Shown in pieces: positions 52,085 to 61,962 of a stretch of 64,000 nucleotides of DNA. Position 1 is the stretch's first letter; each line of letters starts with the position of its first letter. The stretch is from Burkholderia sp. Ac-20365 (GTDB lineage Bacteria; Pseudomonadota; Gammaproteobacteria; Burkholderiales; Burkholderiaceae): the NCBI RefSeq assembly GCF_017104715.1, contig NZ_JAAGPI010000020.1:62001-126000 (forward strand). The letters are read 5' to 3'. The position numbers and the translations under genes were made by a program. Below the pieces are notes generated by a model. The model saw only the letters and a program-made list of their open reading frames with translations. It searched no databases and was not told the DNA's origin.

Positions 52085-53299
52085 TCAATCGCCGTCGACA
52101 ACGAACAGCCGCTGATATTCCTTCGATGCGTACCGGTCCGTCATGCCCGCGATGTAATGCGCGATCAGACGCGGCTGCTTCGACGCGTCCGCCGTCTGAT
52201 AGGCGGGCGGCAGAAGACGAGGATCGTCGATGAACGCGTCGAACAGACCGGCGATCACTCGCTGGGCTTTGTTCGCCATGCGCATCACGCGGTAGTGGCG
52301 ATACAGGTTCTTGAAGAGAAACCGCTTGAGGGCAGTCGCCTGCGCGGCGATCGCGTCGCTGTGCGCGACGAGCGGCGGAGCGCGCCGCACGTCATCCAGC
52401 GACGCGGGCGCATGTCGCGCGATGTTGCGCGTGGTCGTGTCGATCAGATCCACGATCAGCGTGTTGATGATCCGCCGTACCGTCTCGTGAATCAGCCTGC
52501 GCCCTTCGATCTGCGGATAGTCGCGCCGCGCGGCTTCGTAATGCGTCAGCCATAGCTCGACTTTGGCGAGCTGATCGATCGTGAGCAGGCCGGAGCGCAA
52601 ACCGTCGTCGACATCGTGGTTGTTGTACGCGATTTCGTCGGCGAGATTAGCGATCTGCGCTTCAATGGACGGTTGCCGCCCTTGCAAAAAACGCTCGCCC
52701 AGTTCGCCGAGGCGCCGCGCATTCTCACGCGAGCAATGCTTGAGAATGCCTTCGCGCGTTTCGAAGCACAGATTCAGGCCATCAAATGCGCCGTAATGCT
52801 CTTCGAGATCGTCGACGACAGCGAGACTCTGCAGGTTGTGCTCGAAGCCGCCGTAATCGCGCATGCATTCGTTGAGCGCGTCCTGGCCCGCATGACCGAA
52901 CGGCGTATGTCCGAGATCGTGCGCCAGCGAAATAGCCTCGACGAGATCTTCGTTCACGCGCAGATTGCGCGCGACGGACCGCGCAATCTGCGCAACTTCC
53001 AGACTATGCGTAAGACGCGTGCGAAACAGATCGCCTTCGTGATTCACGAAGACCTGCGTCTTGTATTCGAGCCTGCGAAAAGCGGTCGAATGGACGATGC
53101 GGTCGCGATCGCGCTGAAACTCGGTGCGCGCGCTAGGCGGCCGTTCATGATGGCGCCGGCCGCGCGATTGCGAAGAATGCGCGGCGTACGGCGCGAGATG
53201 CGCTTCGAGCGCGGCGATGGTGGGCAGCGACGCGATGCTTGCAGCACACGACGGGGCATCAACTGATTCGCTCAGATTGTCGCTGCGTATTTCACTCAC
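52085..53299 (-). CDS. dgt: Deoxyguanosinetriphosphate triphosphohydrolase-like protein
   Basis: The 404-residue protein is an HD-domain dNTPase: FRRLEYKTQVFVNHEGDLFR, RLTHSLEVAQIAR, the HD pair in SLAHDLGHTPFGHAG, and later NLADEIAYNNHDVDDG. These enzymes split dNTP into nucleoside and tripolyphosphate. The start is set at GTG 53299, which has CGGAG six bases ahead; a GTG at 53329 gives ten more residues. It lies about 55 bases after aroB on the same strand. Confidence 0.92.
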   Translation of the reverse strand: MSEIRSDNLSESVDAPSCAASIASLPTIAALEAHLAPYAAHSSQSRGRRHHERPPSARTEFQRDRDRIVHSTAFRRLEYKTQVFVNHEGDLFRTRLTHSLEVAQIARSVARNLRVNEDLVEAISLAHDLGHTPFGHAGQDALNECMRDYGGFEHNLQSLAVVDDLEEHYGAFDGLNLCFETREGILKHCSRENARRLGELGERFLQGRQPSIEAQIANLADEIAYNNHDVDDGLRSGLLTIDQLAKVELWLTHYEAARRDYPQIEGRRLIHETVRRIINTLIVDLIDTTTRNIARHAPASLDDVRRAPPLVAHSDAIAAQATALKRFLFKNLYRHYRVMRMANKAQRVIAGLFDAFIDDPRLLPPAYQTADASKQPRLIAHYIAGMTDRYASKEYQRLFVVDGD

Positions 53300-53353
53300 C
53301 GATATCTCCGAATCAGATGCGCCGGCCACTATGCAAGGCCGCTGCGCGTCGCG

Positions 53354-54436
53354 TCAGGTGCCGACGCTGGCGTCGAGCGTCTCGAGCACTGCGCCGTCGG
53401 GCGCTGGGGTGATCAGTGTGTCGCCGAAACGCTTCAGCAGGATGAACTTGATTTCGCCCGCTTCCGCCTTCTTGTCGACGCGCATCAGGTCGACATAGCG
53501 CGACGCGCCAAGCGTGGGCGCCCGCGTGGGCAGATGCGCGGCTGCGATGACGGCGACGAGCCGCTTGCGCGCGGCTTCTTCGAGATGACCGAGACGCACG
53601 GAGAGATCCGCAGCCATCACCATCCCGCAACCGACTGCTTCGCCGTGCAGCCATTCGCCGTAGCCGAGACCGGCTTCGATCGCGTGGCCGAAGGTATGGC
53701 CGAAATTGAGGATTGCGCGCAGACCGCCTTCGCGCTCGTCCGCGGCCACCACCGATGCCTTGATCTCGCACGAACGCTTGACCGCTTCGGTGAGCGCTTC
53801 GGGCTCGCAGCGGTTCAGCGCTTCGATGTTCGCTTCGATCCATTCGAAGAACGTTGCGTCGGCAATCGCGCCCGTCTTGATGACTTCGGCGACGCCCGCC
53901 GCCAGTTCACGCGGCGGCAGCGTGCGCAGCGCGCCGATATCGGCGATCACCGCTTGCGGCTGGTAAAACGCGCCGATCATGTTCTTGCCGAGCGGATGGT
54001 TGATGCCCGTCTTGCCGCCCACCGACGAATCGACCTGCGACAACAGCGTGGTCGGCACCTGGATGAACGGCACGCCGCGCATGTAGCAGGCAGCCGCGAA
54101 ACCGGTCATGTCGCCGATCACGCCGCCGCCGAGCGCGATCAGCGTGGTCTTGCGATCGGCCCGCGCACCAAGCAGCGCGTCGAAAATCAGATTCAGCGTT
54201 TCCCAGTTCTTGTGCGCCTCGCCGTCGGGCAGCACGACCGTCGTCACTTCCTTGCCGAGCGGCGCGAGCGCCTTGCGCAGCTTGTCGCCGTAGAGCGGAT
54301 CGACCGTCGTGTTGGTGACGATGGTCACCGACGCACCGCGAATGTGCGGCGCGAACAACTCGCTCTGGCCGATCAGATCGGCGCCGATATGGATGGGATA
54401 GGCGCGTTCGCCCAGTTCGACGTTGACGGTAATCAT
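53354..54436 (-). CDS. aroB: 3-dehydroquinate synthase
   Basis: The 360-residue enzyme makes dehydroquinate, step two of the shikimate pathway. It has the NAD-binding GGGVIGDMTGFAAACYMRG, substrate region DSSVGGKTGINHPLGKNMIG, and zinc-binding residues in FGHTFGHAIEAG and GEWLHGEAV. An ATG nine bases upstream (54445) is possible, but MITVNVELGE is the usual family start. It follows aroK by 16 bases. Confidence 0.96.
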   Translation of the reverse strand: MITVNVELGERAYPIHIGADLIGQSELFAPHIRGASVTIVTNTTVDPLYGDKLRKALAPLGKEVTTVVLPDGEAHKNWETLNLIFDALLGARADRKTTLIALGGGVIGDMTGFAAACYMRGVPFIQVPTTLLSQVDSSVGGKTGINHPLGKNMIGAFYQPQAVIADIGALRTLPPRELAAGVAEVIKTGAIADATFFEWIEANIEALNRCEPEALTEAVKRSCEIKASVVAADEREGGLRAILNFGHTFGHAIEAGLGYGEWLHGEAVGCGMVMAADLSVRLGHLEEAARKRLVAVIAAAHLPTRAPTLGASRYVDLMRVDKKAEAGEIKFILLKRFGDTLITPAPDGAVLETLDASVGT

Positions 54437-54452
54437 GGGATTCATCTCGTCA

Positions 54453-55004
54453 TTATGACGCAGGAGACTTGGCCACGCCCGCCATCTCGAGCTGCATCAG
54501 CACCATGTTGACCAGCCCGTTGACGGACGGACGGCCCGTTTCGATCACGAAATCGGCGCATTCGCGGTAGAGCGGATCGCGCACCTCATAGAGCGCTTCG
54601 AGACGCCCTTTCGGATCTTCGGTCTGCAGCAACGGGCGGTTTTTGTCGCGCCGGGTGCGCAGCCAGAGGTCGTGCGGATTGGCGCGCAGATAGACGACGA
54701 CGCCGTGCGCACGCAGCGCCTCGCGGTTTTCCGGACGCAGCACCGCGCCGCCGCCCGTGGCGAGGACGATATTTTCCCGCCCGGTGAGTTCGGCGATCAC
54801 CTGCGATTCGCGGTCGCGAAAGCCCGCTTCACCTTCCATTTCGAAGATCACCGGGATGCGTGCGCCCGTGCGGGCCTCGATCTCATGATCGGAGTCGAAG
54901 AACGGGCGATCCAGCCGGCGCGCCACGGCCCGGCCCACGGTGGTCTTGCCTGCCCCCATGAGCCCTACAAAAAAAACGTTGGCGTGTGCGTCCCGCGCTT
55001 GCAA
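54453..55004 (-). CDS. aroK: Shikimate kinase
   Basis: The 183-residue P-loop kinase phosphorylates shikimate. Walker A is GLMGAGKTTVGR, the acidic magnesium site FFDSDHEIEARTG, the shikimate-binding GGGAVLRPE, and the lid RRDKNRPLLQ. The start is a TTG at 55004: AGAGG stands five bases ahead and no ATG or GTG fits. The pairing pilQ-aroK-aroB is conserved widely in proteobacteria. Confidence 0.94.
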   Translation of the reverse strand: MQARDAHANVFFVGLMGAGKTTVGRAVARRLDRPFFDSDHEIEARTGARIPVIFEMEGEAGFRDRESQVIAELTGRENIVLATGGGAVLRPENREALRAHGVVVYLRANPHDLWLRTRRDKNRPLLQTEDPKGRLEALYEVRDPLYRECADFVIETGRPSVNGLVNMVLMQLEMAGVAKSPAS

Positions 55005-55141
55005 CTTATCCTCTGGCTAATCCGGTGAAGTTCGTGCGGCAGCTTACTGGCAAAGCGCCTGCCTTGTCGAGCCTGACGGCCGGCGCGCCTGCCGCCCGCC
55101 GCGTCTTCGGCCCGCGCCCGTGGCGCTTTGCCGCCGATCCG

Positions 55142-56725
55142 TCAATTTGTCTGCACAACGCTCGGCGTGATGAAAACGACGAGTTCGCTGGTCAGATCGC
55201 GATGCGCGCGATGACGGAAAAAAGCGCCCAAAAGCGGTATTTTGCCCAGGAGCGGCACGCGCGTCACATCATCGCGGTCATCGGCCTCGTAGATTCCGCC
55301 AATCGACACCGTTCCGCCATCCTCCACTTCCACCCGTGTCTGCACGTGTTTGGTGTTGATGGCCGGCCCGGAGGCCGTCTGCTCGCCGACACTGTCTTTC
55401 GCGACGTCGAGATCCAGCACGACCCGGCCGTCGGGCGTGATTTGCGGCTCGACCTCCAGTTTGAGGGTGGCGCGGCGAAACTGCACGCCCGACACGCCTT
55501 GCCCGACCTTGGCCTGATACGGCAGCTCGGTGCCCTGCTCGACCACGGCCTTCATCCGGTCGGCCGTCACGACGCGCGGGCTCGACACGATTTTTCCGAG
55601 CCCTTCCGCCTCGAGCGCGCTCAGTTCGATGTTCAGGAGCCGGGTCGCCTGCGCGGCGAACAGCGTGAGGCCTGCCGTTGCCGCGTCGAAACCGGAAATC
55701 GGCCGTGCGGACAGATCGAAAATCGCCCCGTCCTTGCCGCCGACGACGCCTGTCGCCTTGCCGTCCTCGTTCGTGCCGACCATCGACAGCTTCACGCCGA
55801 GATTGCGCGAAAAGCCCTTCTCAGCCTCGACGATACGCGCCTCGATCAGCACCTGGCGCGTGGGCCGGTCAAGCGATGCGATCAGTTCCGCAATCTGCGC
55901 GAGACGCGCGCCGAGATCGGTGACGAACAGCAGATTGGTACGCGGATCCGCCATCGCCGCGCCGCGTTTGGACAGCACGCGCTGGTTGCCGGACGCTGTC
56001 AGTAACTTGCGCAGTTCTTCAGCGTGCGCGTAGTGCAGTTCGAACGTGCGGCTGGCGAGCGGCTCCAGATCTGCGGCGCGCGCGTGCGCCTCGAAGCGCT
56101 GGCGTTCGCGCGCCGCCAGTTCGGACAGCGGCGCGACCCAGATCACGTTGCCGCGCTGCTCCATTGCAAGGCCGTTGACGTCGAGCAAGGTATCGAACGC
56201 GGCGCGCCATGGCACGTTGTCCAGATGCAGCGTAACCGTGCCGCGCGCCTTTTCGCTGGCGACGATGTTCAGGCCGGTGAATTTCGCGAACGCGCCGAGC
56301 ACGGCGCCCAGTTCGGCGCGCTGGAAGTGCAGCGTGATCGGCCGGTCGGCGGGAAGTGATGGCGAAGCGCTCGTGCTCAAACGTGCCGCGGGCAGGAGCG
56401 GCACGGGCGGGCCTTCCAGCGGCTCCGTTTGCGTTTCGACTTCCCGCGCGAGATTGGCTTCGTTACGCGCGGCGCCCGGCGGCGGCGTCGAATCTGGCGA
56501 TACGCCCACGTCGCGCGTCAACGCAGCGGTGTCGTCCGTTGCATCGGGCGTGAACGGATTGGCGACGGCGGTCGCGATGGCGCGCGGCAGCGGCGGCACG
56601 CCCGATGGCGCGAGCGCGTCGTCGAGCGGCATGTCGGCGGGCAGCGGCGGCAACGATGCGCGTGCCGCCACCGCAACGAACGCAGCGCATGCGAGCAACC
56701 CGCGTGTAGCGTGGATCCACGTCAT
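55142..56725 (-). CDS. pilQ: Type IV pilus secretin PilQ
   Basis: The 527-residue outer-membrane protein has a signal peptide, a low-complexity Pro/Ala region to about residue 110, an STN/N0-type domain (ITLHFQRAELGAVLGAFAKF, VPWRAAFDTLLDVNGL), an N1 domain and the secretin core (RQVLIEARIVEAEKGFSRNL, KIVSSPRVVTADRMKA, VPLLGKIPLLGAFFR). It forms the gate for the pilus. It is shorter than the ~700-residue Pseudomonas PilQ because AMIN domains are absent. The start overlaps the upstream pil gene by four bases. Confidence 0.93.
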   Translation of the reverse strand: MTWIHATRGLLACAAFVAVAARASLPPLPADMPLDDALAPSGVPPLPRAIATAVANPFTPDATDDTAALTRDVGVSPDSTPPPGAARNEANLAREVETQTEPLEGPPVPLLPAARLSTSASPSLPADRPITLHFQRAELGAVLGAFAKFTGLNIVASEKARGTVTLHLDNVPWRAAFDTLLDVNGLAMEQRGNVIWVAPLSELAARERQRFEAHARAADLEPLASRTFELHYAHAEELRKLLTASGNQRVLSKRGAAMADPRTNLLFVTDLGARLAQIAELIASLDRPTRQVLIEARIVEAEKGFSRNLGVKLSMVGTNEDGKATGVVGGKDGAIFDLSARPISGFDAATAGLTLFAAQATRLLNIELSALEAEGLGKIVSSPRVVTADRMKAVVEQGTELPYQAKVGQGVSGVQFRRATLKLEVEPQITPDGRVVLDLDVAKDSVGEQTASGPAINTKHVQTRVEVEDGGTVSIGGIYEADDRDDVTRVPLLGKIPLLGAFFRHRAHRDLTSELVVFITPSVVQTN

Positions 56726-57636
56726 TCGATGGCCTCCGCGAGCGTCAACGCGCGCACGCTGCCATCGCGGCTGGCAAGTGTGAGGGCGCCGGCATCGACT
56801 TGCGCGACCCGCTCGCCGCCCCATTGCTGGCCGCGTTCTAGCGTTTGTGCGCCTTCGCCCGTTTCAATCAGCGCGAGTCCGCGCAGATGGTCGGCGAGAA
56901 GTCCGACGAGCCGCATCGTTATCGAAGCGTCCGCCTCGGACGATGCATACGCGGCCGGTTGAAACGGATTGTAGAAGACGATTTCTTCGTCGGAATCGAA
57001 TGCGTCAGGATCGTCACGCATGGCGCTACGCATCGCATTCTGCACAGGATGAATCGCGCTGAACGAATGCAGCGTAGCAGTGACCGACAAGGTCTCGCCC
57101 TGGCGTTTTAGCGTCACTTCATCCGGCACGACGAGCACAGGCAAACTCGCAAGCGCCTCGAAAAAGTCGACGACATGGCTGAAGTCGGCTTGCGCTGTCA
57201 CGCGCAGCGGACGCATGACATCGAGTCCGCTACCCGTGACGGCGCCCGGCTCGATACCGAGCAGCGTCATGTCATTGCGCGCCGCGAGTTGCGAAATCAC
57301 GCGGATGTCGTCGGCCGACGTCCATTTCGCTGGCATCGGCAAAACGGTCGTGGCCTCGCGCATTGCGGGCAGTTGCGCGACAGCGGCTTGCGCTTCGCCA
57401 AGCTTGCGTTGTGCTGCAGACAGCCCTTCGCGGCTTGCCTGCACGCCGCTCATATCCGTGACCAGCCACTCGTTGGCGCCGAGCGCAAACGCGGCCACCG
57501 CGATGCATGACGCGACGATCCAGCGCCGCCTCACGCTCCATGCTTCTGGCGGCACGCGCAAGCGTTCGGCGAGGGCGAGACCAAAACGTTCGCGCGTCGT
57601 CGGCCTACCGAAACGGCCAGCAATCATAGTGTTCAT
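56722..57636 (-). CDS. Fused PilO-PilP type IV pilus assembly protein
   Basis: The 304-residue protein has one membrane helix (about 40-56), a coiled-coil and a ferredoxin-like PilO region (residues ~60-200, with PLRVTAQADFSHVVDFFEAL). A C-terminal part of about 90 residues (EEIVFYNPFQPAAYA, MRLVGLLADHLRGLALIETG, then GERVAQVDAGALTLASRDG) matches the beta domain of the PilP lipoprotein that docks PilQ. Normally pilO and pilP are two genes. Overlaps with pilN and pilQ (four bases each) leave no room for a separate pilP. Confidence 0.8.
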   Translation of the reverse strand: MNTMIAGRFGRPTTRERFGLALAERLRVPPEAWSVRRRWIVASCIAVAAFALGANEWLVTDMSGVQASREGLSAAQRKLGEAQAAVAQLPAMREATTVLPMPAKWTSADDIRVISQLAARNDMTLLGIEPGAVTGSGLDVMRPLRVTAQADFSHVVDFFEALASLPVLVVPDEVTLKRQGETLSVTATLHSFSAIHPVQNAMRSAMRDDPDAFDSDEEIVFYNPFQPAAYASSEADASITMRLVGLLADHLRGLALIETGEGAQTLERGQQWGGERVAQVDAGALTLASRDGSVRALTLAEAIE

Positions 57637-58244
57637 TTCTTGCCCCTTGTGTTCGGTTGCGCCGCTGCCGACGCTCTGGACTTTTCAGGCGGCCCGTCCC
57701 ATTTCAGATGGGCGGTGACGCCAAACGCCGTCGATGCATCCGCTGCGCCTGTTGCGCGACGCACGTCGCTCAAATCCGAATCCTTCACGCCCTTCAAACC
57801 GGCGAGACGGTTCAGCCACGCCGCCGACGCCGCGTGATCGGACGACGCGGCAAGCAGCTCCGTGTCGCGCTCGCGATGCCGCAATTGCCTGACGACAACG
57901 GCTCCGGAAGACTCCGCGCTCAACGCATCGAGCAGATCGAGCAGGTGCACGAGCGGCCCGGAAAGTGTCGCGGCCCGCTCGTTTTGCTCACGTTCGTTGC
58001 GTGCTGCGCTGACGAGCCGCGCGTGCTCGGCAAGCGGTGACGCGAGCGCAGCAAGCTTGTGCTCGACGGCCGCGCGCTCGCTTTCGATACGCGTGCGCTC
58101 GAATATCTGCCACGCCATCAGCAACGCCACGGCAGCGCAGCCGCATAACGCCGCACTCGTCCATTCGATATAGCGGCGCCGGCGGGCGAGCCGCGCATCG
58201 CGCTGTCGATGCGGCAACAGGTTGAAGCCGCGAGCGGCCGTCAT
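57633..58244 (-). CDS. pilN: Type IV pilus assembly protein PilN
   Basis: The 203-residue protein begins MTAARGFNLLPHRQRDARLA. The short cytoplasmic FNLLPHR motif is the PilM-binding peptide of PilN, followed by one membrane helix and a coiled-coil periplasmic domain with LLDLLDALSAESSGAVVV. The start overlaps pilM by four bases. The frame runs further upstream, but only this start gives the conserved motif at the N-terminus. Confidence 0.9.
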   Translation of the reverse strand: MTAARGFNLLPHRQRDARLARRRRYIEWTSAALCGCAAVALLMAWQIFERTRIESERAAVEHKLAALASPLAEHARLVSAARNEREQNERAATLSGPLVHLLDLLDALSAESSGAVVVRQLRHRERDTELLAASSDHAASAAWLNRLAGLKGVKDSDLSDVRRATGAADASTAFGVTAHLKWDGPPEKSRASAAAQPNTRGKK

Positions 58245-59200
58245 TGCGCAATGCCACGCAGCGCGAGCCCGAATGCGACTGCAAATGCAGGTTCGTGCAG
58301 CAGTTCCGACTGCGGTATCACGTTGCCGTCGCTCAGTGAGGAACAGTCGAACGGCAACACGGAACAACCCAGCACGTCGCCGATATCGGCAAGCGAAAAG
58401 CACACGCCTTCGAGCAGGTCGATTTCACCGCCGACGAGCGCGCAGGCGTTCAGATTGTTTTCAGCGAGATCGCGCAACGCATCGGCAACGCACGAATACT
58501 CGGGCGACGGGTAACGGATTTCCCCGGCAATCGTTTCGCCCTCGATACGCCAGCCGTACACGCCATCGCTGCCGATCCAGATCGCGGCATATGGCTCGTG
58601 CAGTTCGAGTTCGAAGGTCGCCGCGTGGCGCAGTGCACGCAGCGCGGCGTGTGGTTCGACATCGACCGTGGTCAGCGTGATGCCCGCCATCGCCGCGCAT
58701 TCGATACGCGCTTCGAGATGCTCGCGCGCCGTCGCGGCAATCGACACCGTGCCGGGACGCTTCGGCGAATCGTCGACATACCAGTCAACGGCAAGCGCAT
58801 GTCGTTCGATACCCGCCACACGCTCGGCCTCCATCATGACGGCCGGTTCGAGCGAAGTGGCCGGCCGCTGCGCTTCGTCCGCGTGATGGATGGGCAGATG
58901 CGAGGTGAACGTCGCGGAACCCGGAATCGCCATCGCGCAACGCAGTGCGGCGGAGATGCATTGCTGCGGCACGTTGCCGAACGCCTCCGACAACGCGCGC
59001 GCCACCGCCTGCCGGTCGATGATCTCCGCGCCCGCCATCGCGCCCGGCGGAAGCGGCTGCAACGCCACGCATTCGATGCGCAGGGGTCCCATCTTGCGCG
59101 CGCTGCAACTGAGCACGACGATCCGGGCCGCCTGCGAGCCCACATCGATGCCGACGGCCTGACGCCGCATGGTCATACGTAACGAGTCTTTCAAAGCCAT
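58241..59200 (-). CDS. pilM: Type IV pilus assembly ATPase-like protein PilM
   Basis: The 319-residue cytoplasmic protein has the actin/FtsA-like fold: AVGIDVGSQAARIVVLS (phosphate 1), AAIWIGSDGVYGWRIEG (phosphate 2) and a helical insertion with MMEAERVAGIERHALAVDWYV. PilM binds PilN at the base of the pilus machine. AGGAGGGA directly before the ATG fixes the start. It is divergent from the PBP1A gene, an arrangement conserved in many proteobacteria. Confidence 0.92.
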   Translation of the reverse strand: MALKDSLRMTMRRQAVGIDVGSQAARIVVLSCSARKMGPLRIECVALQPLPPGAMAGAEIIDRQAVARALSEAFGNVPQQCISAALRCAMAIPGSATFTSHLPIHHADEAQRPATSLEPAVMMEAERVAGIERHALAVDWYVDDSPKRPGTVSIAATAREHLEARIECAAMAGITLTTVDVEPHAALRALRHAATFELELHEPYAAIWIGSDGVYGWRIEGETIAGEIRYPSPEYSCVADALRDLAENNLNACALVGGEIDLLEGVCFSLADIGDVLGCSVLPFDCSSLSDGNVIPQSELLHEPAFAVAFGLALRGIAQ

Positions 59201-59423
59201 TCCCTCCTCCCTCAGACACCAACGGAAACTGAAGGCCCGCGGCACTCGGTGGCACGCGGGCAACGGAAGGCATTCTGCTCAGCGCTAAGGTCTGGCGGAA
59301 TTCAGCCGAATGGCTAATGGCCGGGTAAGTGATATCCGGCGACAATCAAAGGAACTACAGTGTTCTCATCGCTGTGCGATTGCAGCGGCCGTAAGCGCGC
59401 CGAAAGCTGACAGATCGGGCGGC

Positions 59424-59429
59424 TATAAT
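59424..59429 (+). promoter_or_regulatory. Possible -10 box of the PBP1A promoter
   Basis: A perfect TATAAT lies 26 bases before the ATG at 59455, but there is no recognisable -35 at 16-18 bases. The gap to pilM is 254 bases and must also hold the leftward pil promoter, which I cannot place. Confidence 0.4.
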
Positions 59430-59454
59430 CGCGGGACCGTTTTCTGGTGTTCAT

Positions 59455-61845
59455 ATGCAATCCACGACTCCTACGTCTCCGCCTCCGGCACCGCAGAAGC
59501 GCAAGCGTCCTCTCTGGCTGAAGATCATTTTTGGCTTCATCGGGCTGATCTTCGCCGGGATCGTCTGCGCCGTGCTCGTGCTCGGCTACGCGCTGGTCGT
59601 CGCCACGCCCAATCTGCCGTCGCTCGACGCCCTCACCGACTATCGGCCGAAGGTGCCGCTGCGCATCTACACGGCCGATCACGTGCTGATCGGCGAGTTC
59701 GGCGAAGAACGGCGCGACATCGTGCACATGCGCGAAGTGCCGGACAATCTCAAAAAGGCAGTGCTTGCGATCGAGGACGCGCGCTTCTACGACCATGGCG
59801 GCGTCGATCTGACCGGCATCGTGCGCGCCGGTGTGGTCGCGCTGACCAATGGCCACGCGACGCAAGGCGCGAGCACGATCACGATGCAGGTCGCGCGCAA
59901 CTTCTTCCTGTCCAGCGAAAAGACCTACACGCGCAAGATCTACGAGATGCTGCTCGCGTACAAGATCGAGTCGAAGCTGACCAAAGATCAGATTCTCGAG
60001 GTGTACATGAATCAGATCTATCTCGGCCAGCGCGCTTACGGTTTTGCGAGCGCGGCGCGTGTGTACTTCGGCAAGGACCTGAAAGACCTGTCGCTGGCCG
60101 AATGCGCGATGCTTGCCGGTCTGCCGAAAGCGCCGTCCGCGTATAACCCGGTCGTGAATCCGAAGCGCGCAAAAGTGCGTCAGGAATACATCCTCCAGCG
60201 CATGCTCGAACTGGGCTACATCTCGCAGGATCAGTACGAAAGCGCGAGCCGTCAGCCGCTCATCGTGAAGGGCGCGGGCAAGGAATTCAGCGTGCACGCC
60301 GAATACGTCGCGGAAATGGTGCGTCAGATGATGTACGCGCAATACCGCGAAGAGGCCTACACGCGCGGCCTGAACGTCGTGACGACCATCGATTCCGCCG
60401 ATCAGGACGCCGCTTACCGCGCGCTGCGCAAGGGCCTGATGGATTACGAGCGGCGTCACGGCTATCGCGGGCCGGAAGCGTTCATCGATCTGCCCGCGGA
60501 CGCCGACGAACGCGAGCAGGCCATCGACGACGCGCTGCTCGAACATCCTGATAACGGCGAGATCATCGCGGCTGTCGTGACGTCGGCGAGTCCGAAACAG
60601 GTGCAGGCGACGCTGATCGACGGCAACAACGTGACGATCACGGGCGACGGACTGCGTTACGCGACCTTCGCGTTGAGCACGCGCGCGCAGCCGAACCAGC
60701 GCGTGCGGCCAGGCGCGATCATCCGCATCGTGAAGAACGACGACGGCAACTGGTCGATCACGCAGTTGCCGCAGATCGAAGGCGCGTTCGTCTCAGTGGT
60801 GCCGCAGGATGGCGCGATCCGCGCGCTGGTCGGCGGCTTCGACTTCAACAAGAACAAGTTCAATCACGTCACGCAGGCGTGGCGCCAGCCGGGTTCGAGC
60901 TTCAAGCCGTTCATCTATTCGGCGTCACTCGAAAAGGGCCTGGGGCCGGCCACCGTCATCAACGACGCACCACTCTTCTTTAGCGCCGCCGAAACGGGCG
61001 GCCAGGCGTGGGAGCCGAAGAACTACGGCGGCGGCTTCGACGGCCCGATGTCGATGCGCACCGCACTGCAGAAGTCGAAGAACCTCGTGTCGATCCGTAT
61101 CCTCAATCACATCGGCACGAAGTACGCGCAGCAGTACATCACGCGCTTCGGCTTCGATGCGGACCGCCATCCCGCGTATTTGCCAATGGCGCTCGGTGCC
61201 GGCCTCGTCACGCCGCTACAGATGGCCGCGGGCTACTCGGTGTTTGCGAACGGCGGTTATCGCGTGAATCCGTATCTGATCGCCGAAGTCACCGATCAGC
61301 GCGGCATGGTGGTCGCGCACGCGGACCCGCTCGTCGCGGCGAGCAATGCGCCGCACGCGATCGAACCGCGCAACGCGTACGTGATGAACAGCCTGCTGAT
61401 GAGCGTCGCGCAGCGCGGCACGGGCGCGAAATCGAACGTGCTGAAGCGCACCGACCTCGCGGGCAAGACAGGCACGACCAACGATTCGCGCGACGCATGG
61501 TTCGCCGGCTATCAGCACACGCTCTGCGCGATCGCGTGGATGGGTTACGACAATCCGCGCAGTCTCGGTGACAAGGAAACCGGCGGCGGGCTCGCGCTGC
61601 CCGTGTGGATCGACTACATGGGCCGCGCGCTCAAGGGCGTGCCCGAGTACAAGATGCCGATGCCGGAAGATGTCGTGTCGATTGGCGACGAACTGTACTT
61701 TGACGACTTCACGCCGGGCAATGGCTTCATATCGACAGTCGGCGTGACACTGCCACCGCCGGGAGCCAGCGATGCAAGCGCGGCGCCGGCTGCCGTCGGC
61801 GCGCAGGAGAAAGAGGACATCATGAACCTGTTCAAGGGTCACTGA
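59455..61845 (+). CDS. mrcA: Penicillin-binding protein 1A (bifunctional)
   Basis: The 796-residue protein polymerises and cross-links peptidoglycan. It has a Pro-rich cytoplasmic start, one membrane helix (about 23-47), a GT51 glycosyltransferase domain (IEDARFYDHGGVDLTGIVRA, GASTITMQVARNFFLS), an OB-type insert, and a transpeptidase with the SSFK nucleophile in QPGSSFKPFIYSASLEKG and AGKTGTTNDSRDAWF. Divergent to pilM. Confidence 0.96.
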   Translation: MQSTTPTSPPPAPQKRKRPLWLKIIFGFIGLIFAGIVCAVLVLGYALVVATPNLPSLDALTDYRPKVPLRIYTADHVLIGEFGEERRDIVHMREVPDNLKKAVLAIEDARFYDHGGVDLTGIVRAGVVALTNGHATQGASTITMQVARNFFLSSEKTYTRKIYEMLLAYKIESKLTKDQILEVYMNQIYLGQRAYGFASAARVYFGKDLKDLSLAECAMLAGLPKAPSAYNPVVNPKRAKVRQEYILQRMLELGYISQDQYESASRQPLIVKGAGKEFSVHAEYVAEMVRQMMYAQYREEAYTRGLNVVTTIDSADQDAAYRALRKGLMDYERRHGYRGPEAFIDLPADADEREQAIDDALLEHPDNGEIIAAVVTSASPKQVQATLIDGNNVTITGDGLRYATFALSTRAQPNQRVRPGAIIRIVKNDDGNWSITQLPQIEGAFVSVVPQDGAIRALVGGFDFNKNKFNHVTQAWRQPGSSFKPFIYSASLEKGLGPATVINDAPLFFSAAETGGQAWEPKNYGGGFDGPMSMRTALQKSKNLVSIRILNHIGTKYAQQYITRFGFDADRHPAYLPMALGAGLVTPLQMAAGYSVFANGGYRVNPYLIAEVTDQRGMVVAHADPLVAASNAPHAIEPRNAYVMNSLLMSVAQRGTGAKSNVLKRTDLAGKTGTTNDSRDAWFAGYQHTLCAIAWMGYDNPRSLGDKETGGGLALPVWIDYMGRALKGVPEYKMPMPEDVVSIGDELYFDDFTPGNGFISTVGVTLPPPGASDASAAPAAVGAQEKEDIMNLFKGH

Positions 61846-61878
61846 GTCCTGGCCACTCAGTCCTGATTGCCCGGCCAC

Positions 61879-61914
61879 AAAAAAGCCGCCGCGTGAAAAA
61901 CGCGGCGGCTTTTT
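61879..61914. terminator. Bidirectional terminator between mrcA and cyaY
   Basis: AAAAAGCCGCCGCG and CGCGGCGGCTTTTT form a perfect 14-bp hairpin with loop TGAAAAA. Two genes converge here, and the A/T ends serve both. Confidence 0.95.
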
Positions 61915-61962
61915 CATTTGCGGCGACCGTGCATTGCGATGATGCACGCCGCGGCGAAACGT

